Shown: one piece after another, positions 34,729 through 43,386 of the stretch
Numbering within the stretch: the first letter of the stretch is position 1
Layout of the letters: the number at the start of each line of letters is the position of its first letter
Assembly: GCF_013408665.1 (NCBI RefSeq)
Contig: NZ_JACCCL010000001.1
Span: forward strand, 1,689,136 to 1,753,135
Origin: Sporosarcina sp. JAI121
GTDB taxonomy: Bacteria > Bacillota > Bacilli > Bacillales_A > Planococcaceae
Length of the DNA: 64,000 nt
Direction of reading: 5' to 3'
The notes under the pieces: generated by a model
Told to the model about the DNA's origin: nothing
What the model saw: only the letters and a program-made list of their open reading frames with translations
The model's database searches: none
Position numbers and translations under genes: made by a program

Positions 34729-36138
34729 TTGCAAAAATCCTATAAAAGTAGGGAGTGGGAAATACATATGCAGGAACAACAATTATCAAGAGGTTTAAAA
34801 AACAGGCATGTACAATTAATTGCCATTGGGGGGGCAATCGGGACTGGATTATTCCTTGGTGCCGGAAAATCGATTCATTTAGCGGGACCTTCGATTTTGT
34901 TCGCTTACTTAATAACAGGGGCGATTTGCTTTTTAATAATGCGTGCACTTGGGGAACTACTGTTAACCAATTTGAACTACAATTCCTTCGTTGACTTTGT
35001 ACAGGATTATATGGGTAATATGACGGCATTCATCACCGGATGGACCTATTGGTTCTGCTGGATTTCAATCGCAATGGCAGATTTAACTGCGGTTGGTCTC
35101 TATACTCAGTTCTGGCTTCCCGATGTACCGCAGTGGATGCCAGGGTTAATCGCGCTTGTCATTTTGCTAATTATGAACTTGGCAACTGTAAAACTTTTCG
35201 GCGAGATGGAATTCTGGTTCGCACTAATTAAAGTCATTGCGATTCTGGGATTAATTGTTATCGGAATTTTCATGATTGTTAAGGGCTTTTCCACCGATTC
35301 AGGTGCATCCAGCTTCTCTAATCTTTGGAGCCACGGTGGCATGTTCCCTAATGGCATAAACGGTTTCATCCTTTCATTCCAGATGGTTGTATTTGCGTTT
35401 GTCGGAATTGAGCTAGTAGGCTTGACCGCAGGTGAAACAGAAAACCCGGAAAAAGTTATTCCAAGAGCAATCAATAATATCCCGATTCGTATTTTGATAT
35501 TCTATATCGGTGCGCTTATTGTCATAATGAGTATTTATCCGTGGAACGCAATCAACCCGATGGAAAGTCCATTTGTACAGGTCTTCGTTGCTGTTGGTAT
35601 CGCTGCAGCTGCTGGTATCGTCAATTTCGTAGTCCTTACGTCTGCAGCTTCGGCATGTAACAGCGCCGTCTTCAGTACAAGCCGGATGGTCTACTCGCTT
35701 GCTAAAGATAATCATGCACCTATACCATTTACTAAACTGACTACCAATAAAGTTCCTTCCAATGCATTGTTCTTTTCAACTGTCATCATTTTAATCGCCG
35801 TTGTTTTGAACTATGTGATGCCAGAAGGAGTATTTACATTGATTACAAGTATTTCTACGGTATGTTTCATCTACATTTGGGGAATCACTGTCATCTGCCA
35901 TTTGAAATACCGCAAAACTAGACCAGATCTAGTGAAAGTGAACAAATTTAAAATGCCGCTTCATCCATTCTCTAATTATCTAATCCTTACTTTCCTAGCC
36001 TTCGTTCTTGTCGTGCTAGCTCTTGCGGAAGATACGCGTATTGCTTTGTTCGTAACTCCCGTTTGGTTCATATTACTGATTGCGATTTATAAGATACGCG
36101 ATAAAAAGAACCAACTTTCAAAAGTAGAAGTTCTGTAA
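34729..36138 (+). CDS. Amino acid permease, CycA/AroP type (probably D-serine/D-alanine/glycine)
   Basis: This 469-aa protein of the APC superfamily (AAT subfamily) has 12 helices. Typical elements are LSRGLKNRHVQLIAIGGAIGTG at the N-terminus, the FITGWTYWFCWISIAMADLTAVG segment of helix 3, and FVGIELVGLTAGETENPEKVIPRAI between helices 6 and 7. The pattern is closest to the E. coli CycA D-serine/D-alanine/glycine:H+ symporter. Two starts are possible: a TTG at 34729 with AAAGGAG six bases upstream, or an ATG at 34768 with GGGAGTGGG upstream. The second gives the usual N-terminal length. It is monocistronic with a terminator. Substrate is inferred from overall pattern only. Confidence 0.85.
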   Translation: MQKSYKSREWEIHMQEQQLSRGLKNRHVQLIAIGGAIGTGLFLGAGKSIHLAGPSILFAYLITGAICFLIMRALGELLLTNLNYNSFVDFVQDYMGNMTAFITGWTYWFCWISIAMADLTAVGLYTQFWLPDVPQWMPGLIALVILLIMNLATVKLFGEMEFWFALIKVIAILGLIVIGIFMIVKGFSTDSGASSFSNLWSHGGMFPNGINGFILSFQMVVFAFVGIELVGLTAGETENPEKVIPRAINNIPIRILIFYIGALIVIMSIYPWNAINPMESPFVQVFVAVGIAAAAGIVNFVVLTSAASACNSAVFSTSRMVYSLAKDNHAPIPFTKLTTNKVPSNALFFSTVIILIAVVLNYVMPEGVFTLITSISTVCFIYIWGITVICHLKYRKTRPDLVKVNKFKMPLHPFSNYLILTFLAFVLVVLALAEDTRIALFVTPVWFILLIAIYKIRDKKNQLSKVEVL

Positions 36139-36167
36139 TACCTCCATCAAGGTATATAGTAAAAATA

Positions 36168-36208
36168 AAAAATGTCTTGTCTCTATTTACGAGACAAGAC
36201 ATTTTTTA
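36168..36208 (+). terminator. Terminator of the amino acid permease gene (bidirectional)
   Basis: AAATGTCTTGTCTC pairs with GAGACAAGACATTT around a 7-nt loop and is followed by TTTACG on the plus strand and TTTTTATTTTTA on the minus strand. On the minus strand it follows directly after the remnant regulator fragment at 36206-36425. Confidence 0.85.
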
Positions 36209-36425
36209 CGTTCGAAGAATATTATTCTCAATATGTTCCTTCATCGCTAGAGCCGCTCCGTTTTTGTTCTCATTTTCTAGTACCCTATCGAATAATTTAT
36301 TGACTTCAAGGATTTCGTTTAACATATGTTTCGGAGTATTCTTTTGTTACAACACAACCCTTTTCAGAAAGCGAGCTTACAACAGCCCTATTTCGCCGAC
36401 AGAGAAATCGTTGAATATTGATTTA
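36206..36425 (-). pseudogene. Remnant of a transcriptional regulator (GntR/FCD-like C-terminus)
   Basis: In one minus-strand frame, positions about 36340-36209 encode TPKHMLNEILEVNKLFDR, then VLENENKNGAALAMKEHIEN and NILRT before a TAA. This resembles the last two helices of a GntR-family FCD domain, where AxxAMxxHI is characteristic. Just upstream, in another frame, a stretch encodes VVSSLSEKGCVVTKEY, which looks like the helix-turn-helix/wing portion of such a regulator. Stops and a frame change separate the parts, and most of the ligand domain is missing. I read this as a decayed, internally deleted gene. The call rests on short motifs, so it is tentative. Confidence 0.4.
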
Positions 36426-36679
36426 CTATGATAATGATTCACTCGTGTAGGCAAAGAGACAATCTGGATGAGGCATAATTGCATACTTATATAGTAGAGG
36501 ATACAGTTTTATAGGCAGTCTTTAGTAAATGGTTGATTTGAAAAGACTACTAACAGCCAGAAACGTCTGAACAGTACAACACGTAGAAGTAAGGTATTAT
36601 GAAAGTGTCATTCCTCGATTTATTGGCTATGATAAATCTGTTCGGAGTGAAACAAATTTAAATTAGAAGGAATGATTTT

Positions 36680-37435
36680 ATGGTGAATTTGAAGCTGGAA
36701 CCAAAAGTCCTTGAAGTATTAAAAGAAAAAATTCAATTGATAAAGACAGATGAAGGCGCCATCTACTTGGTCGGTCCAATCCAATTACCCGTGGAATTAT
36801 ATGGGGAGACCGTAGTTTTTCAATGGTATTGCTGGCTTAATCGTTGCGAAATAACGGGGAATTACCTAGAAATCATCGATCAGCTGTCATCTGCAAATTT
36901 GGCGGAGTATCAGCAATCAAGCGTTCTTGTATACGGAGATTTCGAAAATGCTGATGATGCGTTAATCCGCATGCATTCAATTTGCCATACTGGAGACATA
37001 TTTGGCAGCAAAAGATGCGACTGTGGCTATCAACTTAAGCAGTCAATGAAAAGTATTGCGGAAAATGGGACGGGTGCTCTATTTTATTTGGCGAACCATG
37101 AAGGGCGTGGCATCGGATTATTCAGCAAGGCGATGGCGTATGTACTTCAGGAAAATGGCTACGATACAGTGGAAGCGAACGAAAGCCTTGGATTTGTTGA
37201 TGATTCAAGAAATTATGAAGATGCGATTCAAGTATTAAAGACACTACGGACTAAACCTGTTAAACTCATGACAAATAACCCCAAGAAGCTGGATGCACTG
37301 AAGAATGCCGGACTCCCTGTGTCTGGAAGAGAACCTTTATGGGGCGATAAATCGGAGTACAATGAAAAATATTTGCAGACAAAGATTCAGCGTTCAGGTC
37401 ATTTAGAGGAAGAAGGAACTTGTCCAAATGACTAA
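36680..37435 (+). CDS. ribA: GTP cyclohydrolase II, stand-alone
   Basis: This 251-aa enzyme has the complete GTP cyclohydrolase II active site: Zn ligands Cys102, Cys113 and Cys115 in RMHSICHTGDIFGSKRCDCG, the EGRGIGL loop with Arg143, GYDTVEANESLGF, and LMTNNPKKLDALKNAG. It opens GTP to 2,5-diamino-6-ribosylamino-pyrimidinone phosphate, formate and pyrophosphate. An N-terminal extension of about 70 residues replaces the DHBP synthase domain usually fused to RibA in Bacillus. The sequence before the active-site Glu reads YLANHEGR, one residue longer than the E. coli YHRQEGR. It overlaps ribD by 8 bp. Absence of ribB/ribE/ribH suggests it is not the housekeeping riboflavin operon. Confidence 0.9.
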   Translation: MVNLKLEPKVLEVLKEKIQLIKTDEGAIYLVGPIQLPVELYGETVVFQWYCWLNRCEITGNYLEIIDQLSSANLAEYQQSSVLVYGDFENADDALIRMHSICHTGDIFGSKRCDCGYQLKQSMKSIAENGTGALFYLANHEGRGIGLFSKAMAYVLQENGYDTVEANESLGFVDDSRNYEDAIQVLKTLRTKPVKLMTNNPKKLDALKNAGLPVSGREPLWGDKSEYNEKYLQTKIQRSGHLEEEGTCPND

Positions 37436-38528
37436 CCACGAATTTTACATGAATTTGGCCCTAGGCAATGCGCGTGCGATGAAAGGGCAAACAGATCCAA
37501 ATCCACTTGTCGGTTCAGTAATAGTCAATAATAATCGAGTGGTTGGTATCGGGACACATTTAAAGGCTGGAGAACCGCATGCAGAAATACACGCCATTCG
37601 GATGGCCGGCGACATGGCGCGGGGCGGCACGATCTATGTGACCCTTGAGCCATGCTCACATTACGGACGGACAGGCCCTTGTGCACTCGCCATTGTTGAA
37701 GCGGGAATTAAGAAAGTTGTTATTGCCACGCTAGATCCGAATCCTGTCGTTGCTGGTAATGGTGTCAAGATTTTGGAAGATGCCGGAATTGAAGTGATTG
37801 TCGGAGTAATGGAAGAGGAATCTCGAAAGTTGAATGAAGTATTTAACAAATTCATAGTAGAACAGAAGCCGTTCATTACAATGAAAGCCGGAAGTACATT
37901 AGACGGAAAAATTGCTACGCACACAGCAGACAGTAAATGGATTACATCCGCCGAAGCTAGGCATGACGTGCATGTACTACGCAATGAAAATATGGCTATT
38001 TTAGTCGGTGTTAATACGGTGATTGAAGATGATCCTGAATTGACTACTCGGATCCCAAATGGAAGGAATCCAATTCGCATCATATTAGATTCCACACTTC
38101 GTATTCCCTTAGATTCAAAGGTCGTTACCGACGGACAGGCACCAACTTGGATTTTCACAGCAAAAGAGGTTGACCAAGTAGCCAAAAAGAAACTAGAAGA
38201 GCAAGGGATTTCAATTCACCCAACTTCTGGAATCAAATATGTAAATCCAAATGACGTCGTCCGTATTCTCGGTGAAAAGCTTATATCCTCTGTCTTGATT
38301 GAAGGGGGCGGCACCATTCACGCTGCTTTCCTTGAAAATCATCTGGTCGACAAGGTAGAGATTTATATCGCACCTAAACTAGTCGGAGGTTCCCTTGCGC
38401 CAACATTTCTCGAAGGCACAGGCGTGGAATTAATGCGAGATGCTATAGACTTGGAAGATCTCCAAATAACCCCTGTCGGGAATGATTTCAAGTTCACTGG
38501 CTATCCGCGATATCCTGAAAACGAATAG
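37428..38528 (+). CDS. ribD: Bifunctional pyrimidine deaminase/reductase RibD
   Basis: This 366-aa protein has two domains. The N-terminal deaminase (residues 1-145) has the zinc site His51-Ala-Glu53, Cys76 and Cys85 in the HAE and PCSHYGRTGPC motifs. The C-terminal NADPH reductase (about 148-362) has KAGSTLDGKIAT, SADSKWITS-like TADSKWITS, ILVGVNTV and LIEGGGTIHAAFL. It deaminates and reduces the RibA product to 5-amino-6-ribitylamino-uracil phosphate. It overlaps the ribA end by 8 bp and is followed after 12 bp by the HAD gene, forming a tight three-gene operon. Length and both domains are normal, so it should be active. Confidence 0.93.
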   Translation: MTNHEFYMNLALGNARAMKGQTDPNPLVGSVIVNNNRVVGIGTHLKAGEPHAEIHAIRMAGDMARGGTIYVTLEPCSHYGRTGPCALAIVEAGIKKVVIATLDPNPVVAGNGVKILEDAGIEVIVGVMEEESRKLNEVFNKFIVEQKPFITMKAGSTLDGKIATHTADSKWITSAEARHDVHVLRNENMAILVGVNTVIEDDPELTTRIPNGRNPIRIILDSTLRIPLDSKVVTDGQAPTWIFTAKEVDQVAKKKLEEQGISIHPTSGIKYVNPNDVVRILGEKLISSVLIEGGGTIHAAFLENHLVDKVEIYIAPKLVGGSLAPTFLEGTGVELMRDAIDLEDLQITPVGNDFKFTGYPRYPENE

Positions 38529-38540
38529 AGGATGTGTAAA

Positions 38541-39113
38541 ATGAAAATCGGTTTTGACATCGATGATACATTGATCAATCTGAGGGAACATGCATTTCAA
38601 ATTTACAACACAAAGTTGAATCGAACAGTAGAGCTAGAACTCTTCCATGCTTTGGATAAAGTTGAAATTCACGAGCTTTTCGACATGACTGCCGAACAAG
38701 GCAACGAGATGTGGAATAGTTCCTTGGAAGAAATCTACTTCACATCATGCCCACCCTATCCAGATGCTGTGAAAACACTACAAAGGTTGGACAGAGAAGG
38801 TCATGAAATTTATTATATTACTGCGAGACCGAAAGTACATGGCGAACGTACAATCGAGTGGATGATTGAAAATAAGTTCCCTGTTGACAAAGACAGGTTT
38901 TATTATGGCATGAAGGATGAGGATAAGGTTAACATCATCCAGGAATTGAACCTAGACTATTATTTCGATGACAAACCTGCAGTTCTAGAAACATTAAAAA
39001 ATCGTCCTGTTAAATTGTTTGCAAAAAGCCAATCGTACAATCGGCATCTGGATATTCAACGAATCACCGAGTGGTCTGAGTTGTTCGACTTGCTTAATGC
39101 AGAAAAGGAATAA
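38541..39113 (+). CDS. HAD-family phosphatase (YqfW/5'-nucleotidase-like)
   Basis: This protein of about 190 aa has HAD motif I at its N-terminus, IGFDIDDTLI, with the Asp nucleophile and acid Asp, motif II in YYITARPK, a Lys in YYGMKDEDKV and motif IV in LDYYFDDKP. The cap region is short and helical, as in 5'(3')-deoxyribonucleotidases and B. subtilis YqfW. GAGG lies nine bases before the ATG at 38541; an ATG at 38532 abuts that RBS. Being last in a ribA-ribD-HAD operon, it is a good candidate for the phosphatase that converts 5-amino-6-ribitylaminouracil 5'-phosphate to 5-amino-6-ribitylaminouracil. In other Bacilli that step is done by unlinked HAD enzymes, so this assignment is inference. 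Confidence 0.8.
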   Translation: MKIGFDIDDTLINLREHAFQIYNTKLNRTVELELFHALDKVEIHELFDMTAEQGNEMWNSSLEEIYFTSCPPYPDAVKTLQRLDREGHEIYYITARPKVHGERTIEWMIENKFPVDKDRFYYGMKDEDKVNIIQELNLDYYFDDKPAVLETLKNRPVKLFAKSQSYNRHLDIQRITEWSELFDLLNAEKE

Positions 39114-39195
39114 TGAAAGTTTTCAGATACTAAACATACAGCAAACCGTCCATTTACGAATAAAACCAAAAAACAAGCCCTTTCAATTAACTTAG

Positions 39196-39236
39196 CTATT
39201 CTTCCCCCAGTTTTATCAGGGGAAGGATAGTTTTTT
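39196..39236 (+). terminator. Terminator of the ribA-ribD-HAD operon
   Basis: CTATTCTTCCCC pairs with GGGGAAGGATAG (one mismatch) around an 11-nt loop, followed by TTTTTTG on the plus strand. Confidence 0.85.
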
Positions 39237-39309
39237 GTTTTATGATATGTGTACGTATTCCAGGCAGCACCCCAATAATTCCCAACCGAGAATCTCTAAA
39301 TTTTTATTC

Positions 39310-39780
39310 CTATCCTCTAATTTTACCCCATTTAAATATCTTCCAATTCAGCAATAGAAATAGGAAATAACCTATGAAGGAATAGATAACATTCCATTGA
39401 ACTTCATGATGAAATAATCCTAATTGCACCGCTATTTTCTCTATGAACGGAACGAGCGCACTAAGAAACACAGTGAAAACGAACCTACCCCATCGTGACA
39501 TTTTATCTACCAAAAAGAGATACAGTCATATTAATAGAGGAAGCACAATTAACGTGAATGCAATATTAATCGAAAATATTTCAGCGAATGGACGAACCGG
39601 AAACTCATATAGACGTTTTCCAACAAAATACAAATCTAAATAGGTTCCCAGTAAGGACGCTAATAAAACAGAAGGCAAATACAAGAAAGCATTACGCGAA
39701 AATCGCCGTTTTCGCGATAGCGGCAATCTCGAGTTTTTCAAGTGTTTCACAATATTCACCTTCCACCTTTCCATTGACAA
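39310..39780 (-). pseudogene. CBO0543-family membrane protein gene broken by an in-frame stop
   Basis: Two collinear segments in the same minus-strand frame together encode a typical CBO0543-family membrane protein: FLYLPSVLLASLLGTYLDLY, then YEFPVRPFAEIFSINIAFTL, and after the break MSRWGRFVFTVFLSALVPF and IYSFIGYFLFLLLNWKIFKW. A single TGA at 39528-39526 interrupts the frame after LIVLPLLI, at a place where homologues read through. The N-terminus overlaps the end of the DUF2515 gene by up to 89 bp and its true start is unclear, probably a TTG or the region near 39690. Most likely a nonsense mutation or a sequencing error. Function of the family is unknown. Confidence 0.7.
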
Positions 39781-40849
39781 GGTTTTTCTCTTCTATTAGA
39801 TAATTGATAATTCGCCAATGCTCGAACCAATCCCCCCGTTCAACGGATGACTGAATAACGTTTTTCCAAGCAAACTCGAGTTTCGGACTATACAACCTGA
39901 GTGCCCCTTTTCTCAACTGACAATACTTTAATCTTCTTGTAAGCGCCATTCCTGGTACCCCTTCGTGTACATCATTAAAAACATCCGGCCAATAGTCCTT
40001 TCGTGAACCAGTATGCGGATGGATAGTTGCCCAGCGGTATGCTTTCTCTAACAGTTCCGCGTCATTGAAAAGTAATTGATATAAATCCTTTCCAAGCCTA
40101 ATCCGCTCGTGTAACGATCCGAAGTGGTGGAGCGTAAGTCCAGTCAGTGATGCCTTTTCAGTCGAGTGTCCATTTCTAGTGAAAGGGAACAATATTTGAT
40201 TGAATGATAAAAGATCCTGTAGTACAAACTCGAACGTCTGAAAAACTTTTTTCTTATAGATAGGATTTTGCACGATTCTTTTTTCCAAATAACTTTGTTC
40301 ATTAATAATGAGCGCTATCGCAAGTATATAGGAATCACTTTCCTCCCAAAAATGATTCCAGATCACTTCCATAAATGCAGAAACATTTAAGTACGACAGC
40401 AAATAAAATAAATTCCGACTTTGAAATAAACTTTCTTCGTATAGTAAAAACTGAGGGTATGCATCCTGGAATATAAGCCAGTTTCCTCGTTCCAAAAATG
40501 AATAGAAATCTTCGATTGATTGTTCATCCATAAGTTTAGATAGGAACTCCCCTTTTAAATCAGTCATATTCCATCCGCCATTTCTTGAAACCATATGCCC
40601 GAGGAATGCCCAGTGTATTTCCGGTCGGAAAATATAAAAGTCGAGGTATGCCTTTGTTCTCGTAACATTGTTTACATTCAACTGTTTCGTTTTTAAACGA
40701 ATCTTTCGAAGAAGCTCCTGATCCCCCCATGATAAGTATTGCTCCTCCGGGATAGATACGGATTCATAATTCTTCAATTTAGCCTTAATTAACAGTAGAT
40801 TTTCTGGAAGTTGCAGCTTTCCGCCTATTATTCTTAATAAATTTAGCAA
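39692..40849 (-). CDS. DUF2515 family protein (YppC-like)
   Basis: This 385-aa protein is recognised as the Bacillales-restricted DUF2515/YppC family. Characteristic pieces are NVNNVTRTKAYLDFY near residue 60, EIHWAFLGHMVSRNGGWNMTDLKGE, ERGNWLIFQDAYPQFLLY, and a C-terminal AWKNVIQSSVERGDWFEHW. It is helical, cytoplasmic, with no signal peptide. The start is a TTG with GGGAGGTG four bases upstream. It is divergent from the triterpene cyclase gene across a short region that contains a TA dinucleotide repeat. Biochemical role unknown; the family's phylogenetic spread suggests a spore- or cell-wall-related process, which is inference. Confidence 0.82.
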   Translation of the reverse strand: MLNLLRIIGGKLQLPENLLLIKAKLKNYESVSIPEEQYLSWGDQELLRKIRLKTKQLNVNNVTRTKAYLDFYIFRPEIHWAFLGHMVSRNGGWNMTDLKGEFLSKLMDEQSIEDFYSFLERGNWLIFQDAYPQFLLYEESLFQSRNLFYLLSYLNVSAFMEVIWNHFWEESDSYILAIALIINEQSYLEKRIVQNPIYKKKVFQTFEFVLQDLLSFNQILFPFTRNGHSTEKASLTGLTLHHFGSLHERIRLGKDLYQLLFNDAELLEKAYRWATIHPHTGSRKDYWPDVFNDVHEGVPGMALTRRLKYCQLRKGALRLYSPKLEFAWKNVIQSSVERGDWFEHWRIINYLIEEKNLVNGKVEGEYCETLEKLEIAAIAKTAIFA

Positions 40850-40899
40850 GGGTCACCTCCCAAATTTAAATCATTCTTCATATAGGATTATGAACAAGG

Positions 40900-40921
40900 A
40901 TATATATATATATATATATAT
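40900..40921. repeat. TA dinucleotide repeat
   Basis: An uninterrupted AT/TA run of about 22 bp sits in the short divergent promoter region between the DUF2515 gene and the cyclase gene. It ends about 30 bp before the cyclase TTG start. Length variation by slippage would change promoter or RBS spacing. Confidence 0.8.
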
Positions 40922-40952
40922 GAATGACCTTTATTAAGGAGATGACTAGACG

Positions 40953-42827
40953 TTGAAATATCATATAGAACAGTTGATTAGCCAATTAATCCAACAGCTC
41001 AAAAGTGAGCAGACACCAGACGGTTCATGGAATTACCCCTTTGAAACGGGGATTTCAACCGATTCTTACATTATAATTTTATTAAGGTCGCTTGAAATAA
41101 ATGATGAAAACTTAATTGGCGAATTAACAGAAAGAATATTGAGTAAGCAGGAAGCGAATGGTGCATGGAAACTTTTCCATGATGAAGGTGATGGGAATGT
41201 ATCTGCTACAATTGAAGCCTATTACTCACTTCTGTATTCAGGATACGTCAGCAAAGATGATTACAGATTAGTTGCGGCAAAAAAGTTTATTTTAACAAAT
41301 GGTGGTCTTGAAAAGTCTCATATGTTAACAAAGATCATGCTGGCGTTAACGGGTCAATACCCATGGCCCGCTTATTTCCCAATACCAGTAGAAATTATCC
41401 TCTTACCGCTTCACTTTCCTATCAATTTCTATGACCTTTCCGTTTATGGTAGAGCTAATCTTGCTCCGATAATGATTTTAGCAAATACTAAATTCGTAAA
41501 AACAACGAAAAGAAGTCCCGATCTCTCCGACCTTTCCATACCGGGAGCAACAGATGAGTTTTTCGGCATACAAGATATTCAAGAATTCATTTCGATGATT
41601 GAACTTGATTTTAAAAGTTTGCTTGGTTTACCTCAAACAGTCCAAACTTTAGCCATCAATCGAACGAAACAATATATGCTGAATCACATTGAGCCCGATG
41701 GAACCCTTTACAGTTATTTCAGTTCTACATTTCTAATGATATTTGCCCTAATTTCACTTGGTCTTCCTTACCGCGATCCAATAATTTTAAAAGCGATACA
41801 AGGATTAAATGCAATGAAATGCAAGATTCAAGGAAATACTCATCTGCAATATACAACCGCAACGGTTTGGAATACATCCTTAATCAGCTATGCTCTTCAA
41901 AAAGCAGGAGTCCCTTCAAATGATTCTTTAATCGAAAAGGCAAACGAGTACTTGGTTGGACGGCAACAGACTAAATATGGCGATTGGTCAATCCATAATC
42001 CTGGTTTAGTACCAGGGGGTTGGGGATTTTCAGCTATCAATACGATGAACCCTGATGTAGATGACTCCACAGCTACACTGAGGTCGATCTCACAGTTAGT
42101 GCAGAGGAATACCCGCTTTCATCAAGCTTGGGAGAGAGGCGTTATCTGGGTAATGTCGATGCAAAATAGAGATGGCGGATGGCCTGCCTTTGAAAAAAAT
42201 GTAGATAACCAATTATTGAACTTGCTTCCAATTGAGGGCGGTACATTTTTATTGACGGATCCAAGCAGTGCCGATTTAACCGGCAGAACACTCGAATTTC
42301 TAGGAGGATATACTAATTTACCGAAAAATCATGAAGTGATGAAACGTGGAGTAAATTGGCTTATTCATAATCAAGAAGTGGATGGTTCTTGGTATGGCCG
42401 ATGGGGAATTTGTTATATTTACGGAACGTGGGCGGCTATTACCGGTCTTATTGCATCAGATGTACACCCGAAAAGTCCAACTATCCAAAAAGCTGTTAAT
42501 TGGTTACTTGCAATTCAAAATTCCGACGGTGGATGGGGAGAGTCTTGCAAAAGTGACCTTGCTTCTAAGTACGTCCCTCTTGGCTCCAGCAATATAACTC
42601 AAACGGCATGGGCACTTGATGCACTCATTGCCGCTTCAGATAAGGTGACAACGGAAATAAATGCCGGAATTTCCTATTTGCTAGAGGCTTATAATATAGA
42701 CGATTGGACCATTTCATATCCAGTTGGGCAAGGAATGGGGGGAGGTTTCTATATTCACTATCATAGCTATCAATATATCTATCCTTTGCTGACACTCGCT
42801 CAGTATAATAGAAAATTTAAAGAATAA
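40953..42827 (+). CDS. sqhC: Squalene-hopene cyclase family, sporulenol synthase-like
   Basis: This 624-aa membrane-associated terpene cyclase contains the catalytic acid motif as DVDDSTAT near residue 367 and several QW-type repeats, for example MQNRDGGWPAF, NQEVDGSWYGRWG and IQNSDGGWGES, which build the double alpha-barrel. In spore-forming Bacillales such enzymes cyclise tetraprenyl-beta-curcumene to sporulenol and can also cyclise squalene. The translation start is a TTG with AAGGAG 11 bases upstream. A strong hairpin terminator begins directly after the stop. The Asp-rich motif and all late QW repeats are intact, so the protein should be active. Substrate (C35 terpene versus squalene) is not decidable here. 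Confidence 0.9.
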   Translation: MKYHIEQLISQLIQQLKSEQTPDGSWNYPFETGISTDSYIIILLRSLEINDENLIGELTERILSKQEANGAWKLFHDEGDGNVSATIEAYYSLLYSGYVSKDDYRLVAAKKFILTNGGLEKSHMLTKIMLALTGQYPWPAYFPIPVEIILLPLHFPINFYDLSVYGRANLAPIMILANTKFVKTTKRSPDLSDLSIPGATDEFFGIQDIQEFISMIELDFKSLLGLPQTVQTLAINRTKQYMLNHIEPDGTLYSYFSSTFLMIFALISLGLPYRDPIILKAIQGLNAMKCKIQGNTHLQYTTATVWNTSLISYALQKAGVPSNDSLIEKANEYLVGRQQTKYGDWSIHNPGLVPGGWGFSAINTMNPDVDDSTATLRSISQLVQRNTRFHQAWERGVIWVMSMQNRDGGWPAFEKNVDNQLLNLLPIEGGTFLLTDPSSADLTGRTLEFLGGYTNLPKNHEVMKRGVNWLIHNQEVDGSWYGRWGICYIYGTWAAITGLIASDVHPKSPTIQKAVNWLLAIQNSDGGWGESCKSDLASKYVPLGSSNITQTAWALDALIAASDKVTTEINAGISYLLEAYNIDDWTISYPVGQGMGGGFYIHYHSYQYIYPLLTLAQYNRKFKE

Positions 42828-42879
42828 ACGCGAGGTTCTAAAAACAGTTCTTAACTGTTTTAGAACCTCGCGTCTTTTA
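42828..42879 (+). terminator. Terminator of the cyclase gene
   Basis: ACGCGAGGTTCTAAAA and its complement form a stem of about 20 bp with a short loop (ACAGT...ACTGT inner part), followed by CTTTTAC. It is probably bidirectional, also ending the minus-strand yunC transcript. Confidence 0.85.
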
Positions 42880-42907
42880 CTTACTATCTCTCCCACTTCG
42901 TGAAATA

Positions 42908-43210
42908 TTAAACCATTTTCAACAAAGCCTGTTCTCCTATCATTCCTTCATGAATACCAAGTCGTATCGCCTCATGTGTTACGGATTCAAGGGGAGCTTT
43001 TAACAATTGATCAATGGTCTTAACTCCTACCGCCCGACCCGCAAGTATTTTACGTTCATGTAATTGCGTATTTAGAAGGTCGACATCTAACGCTCCACAC
43101 ATAATATATCCGTTTTCATTCGAGACTGTTAACAATGTCGTTCTCGGTAAACGGACTGTAACTGCCGTAAAGGAATGGCCATCAATAACTATCGGTGTCA
43201 ATGAAACCAT
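42908..43210 (-). CDS. yunC: YunC/DUF1805 family protein
   Basis: This 100-aa cytoplasmic protein is very close to the Bacillus YunC (DUF1805) family along its whole length, including GYIMCGALDVDLLN, AGRAVGVKTIDQLLKAPLESVT and a C-terminal GMIGEQALLKM. The function is unknown. GGGGCGGG precedes the ATG. The gene stands alone between two convergent or divergent neighbours and probably shares the bidirectional terminator with the cyclase gene. Confidence 0.88.
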   Translation of the reverse strand: MVSLTPIVIDGHSFTAVTVRLPRTTLLTVSNENGYIMCGALDVDLLNTQLHERKILAGRAVGVKTIDQLLKAPLESVTHEAIRLGIHEGMIGEQALLKMV

Positions 43211-43386
43211 CTTACCCGCCCCTTTCCTCTATATACATATGGAAAAGTTGAGAAAGATGTTCGAAAACAAATAATTAGCTTCAGGTATTTGGAGTTGTAT
43301 TCGATCCCGATACCCTTTACAAATTTACATTTTGCTCAACTAGACATATAATAAATTAAAATCTAATCAGAATAGTAGGTCTTAGT

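Noticed and set aside
37661..38185. 174-codon minus-strand frame opposite ribD
   Set aside because: It lies entirely antisense to a clear RibD and has no independent support.
39526..39528. TGA in the CBO0543 gene as a programmed selenocysteine or read-through codon
   Set aside because: No SECIS-like hairpin or Sec machinery is visible and the family has no known Sec position here; a nonsense mutation or sequencing error is simpler.
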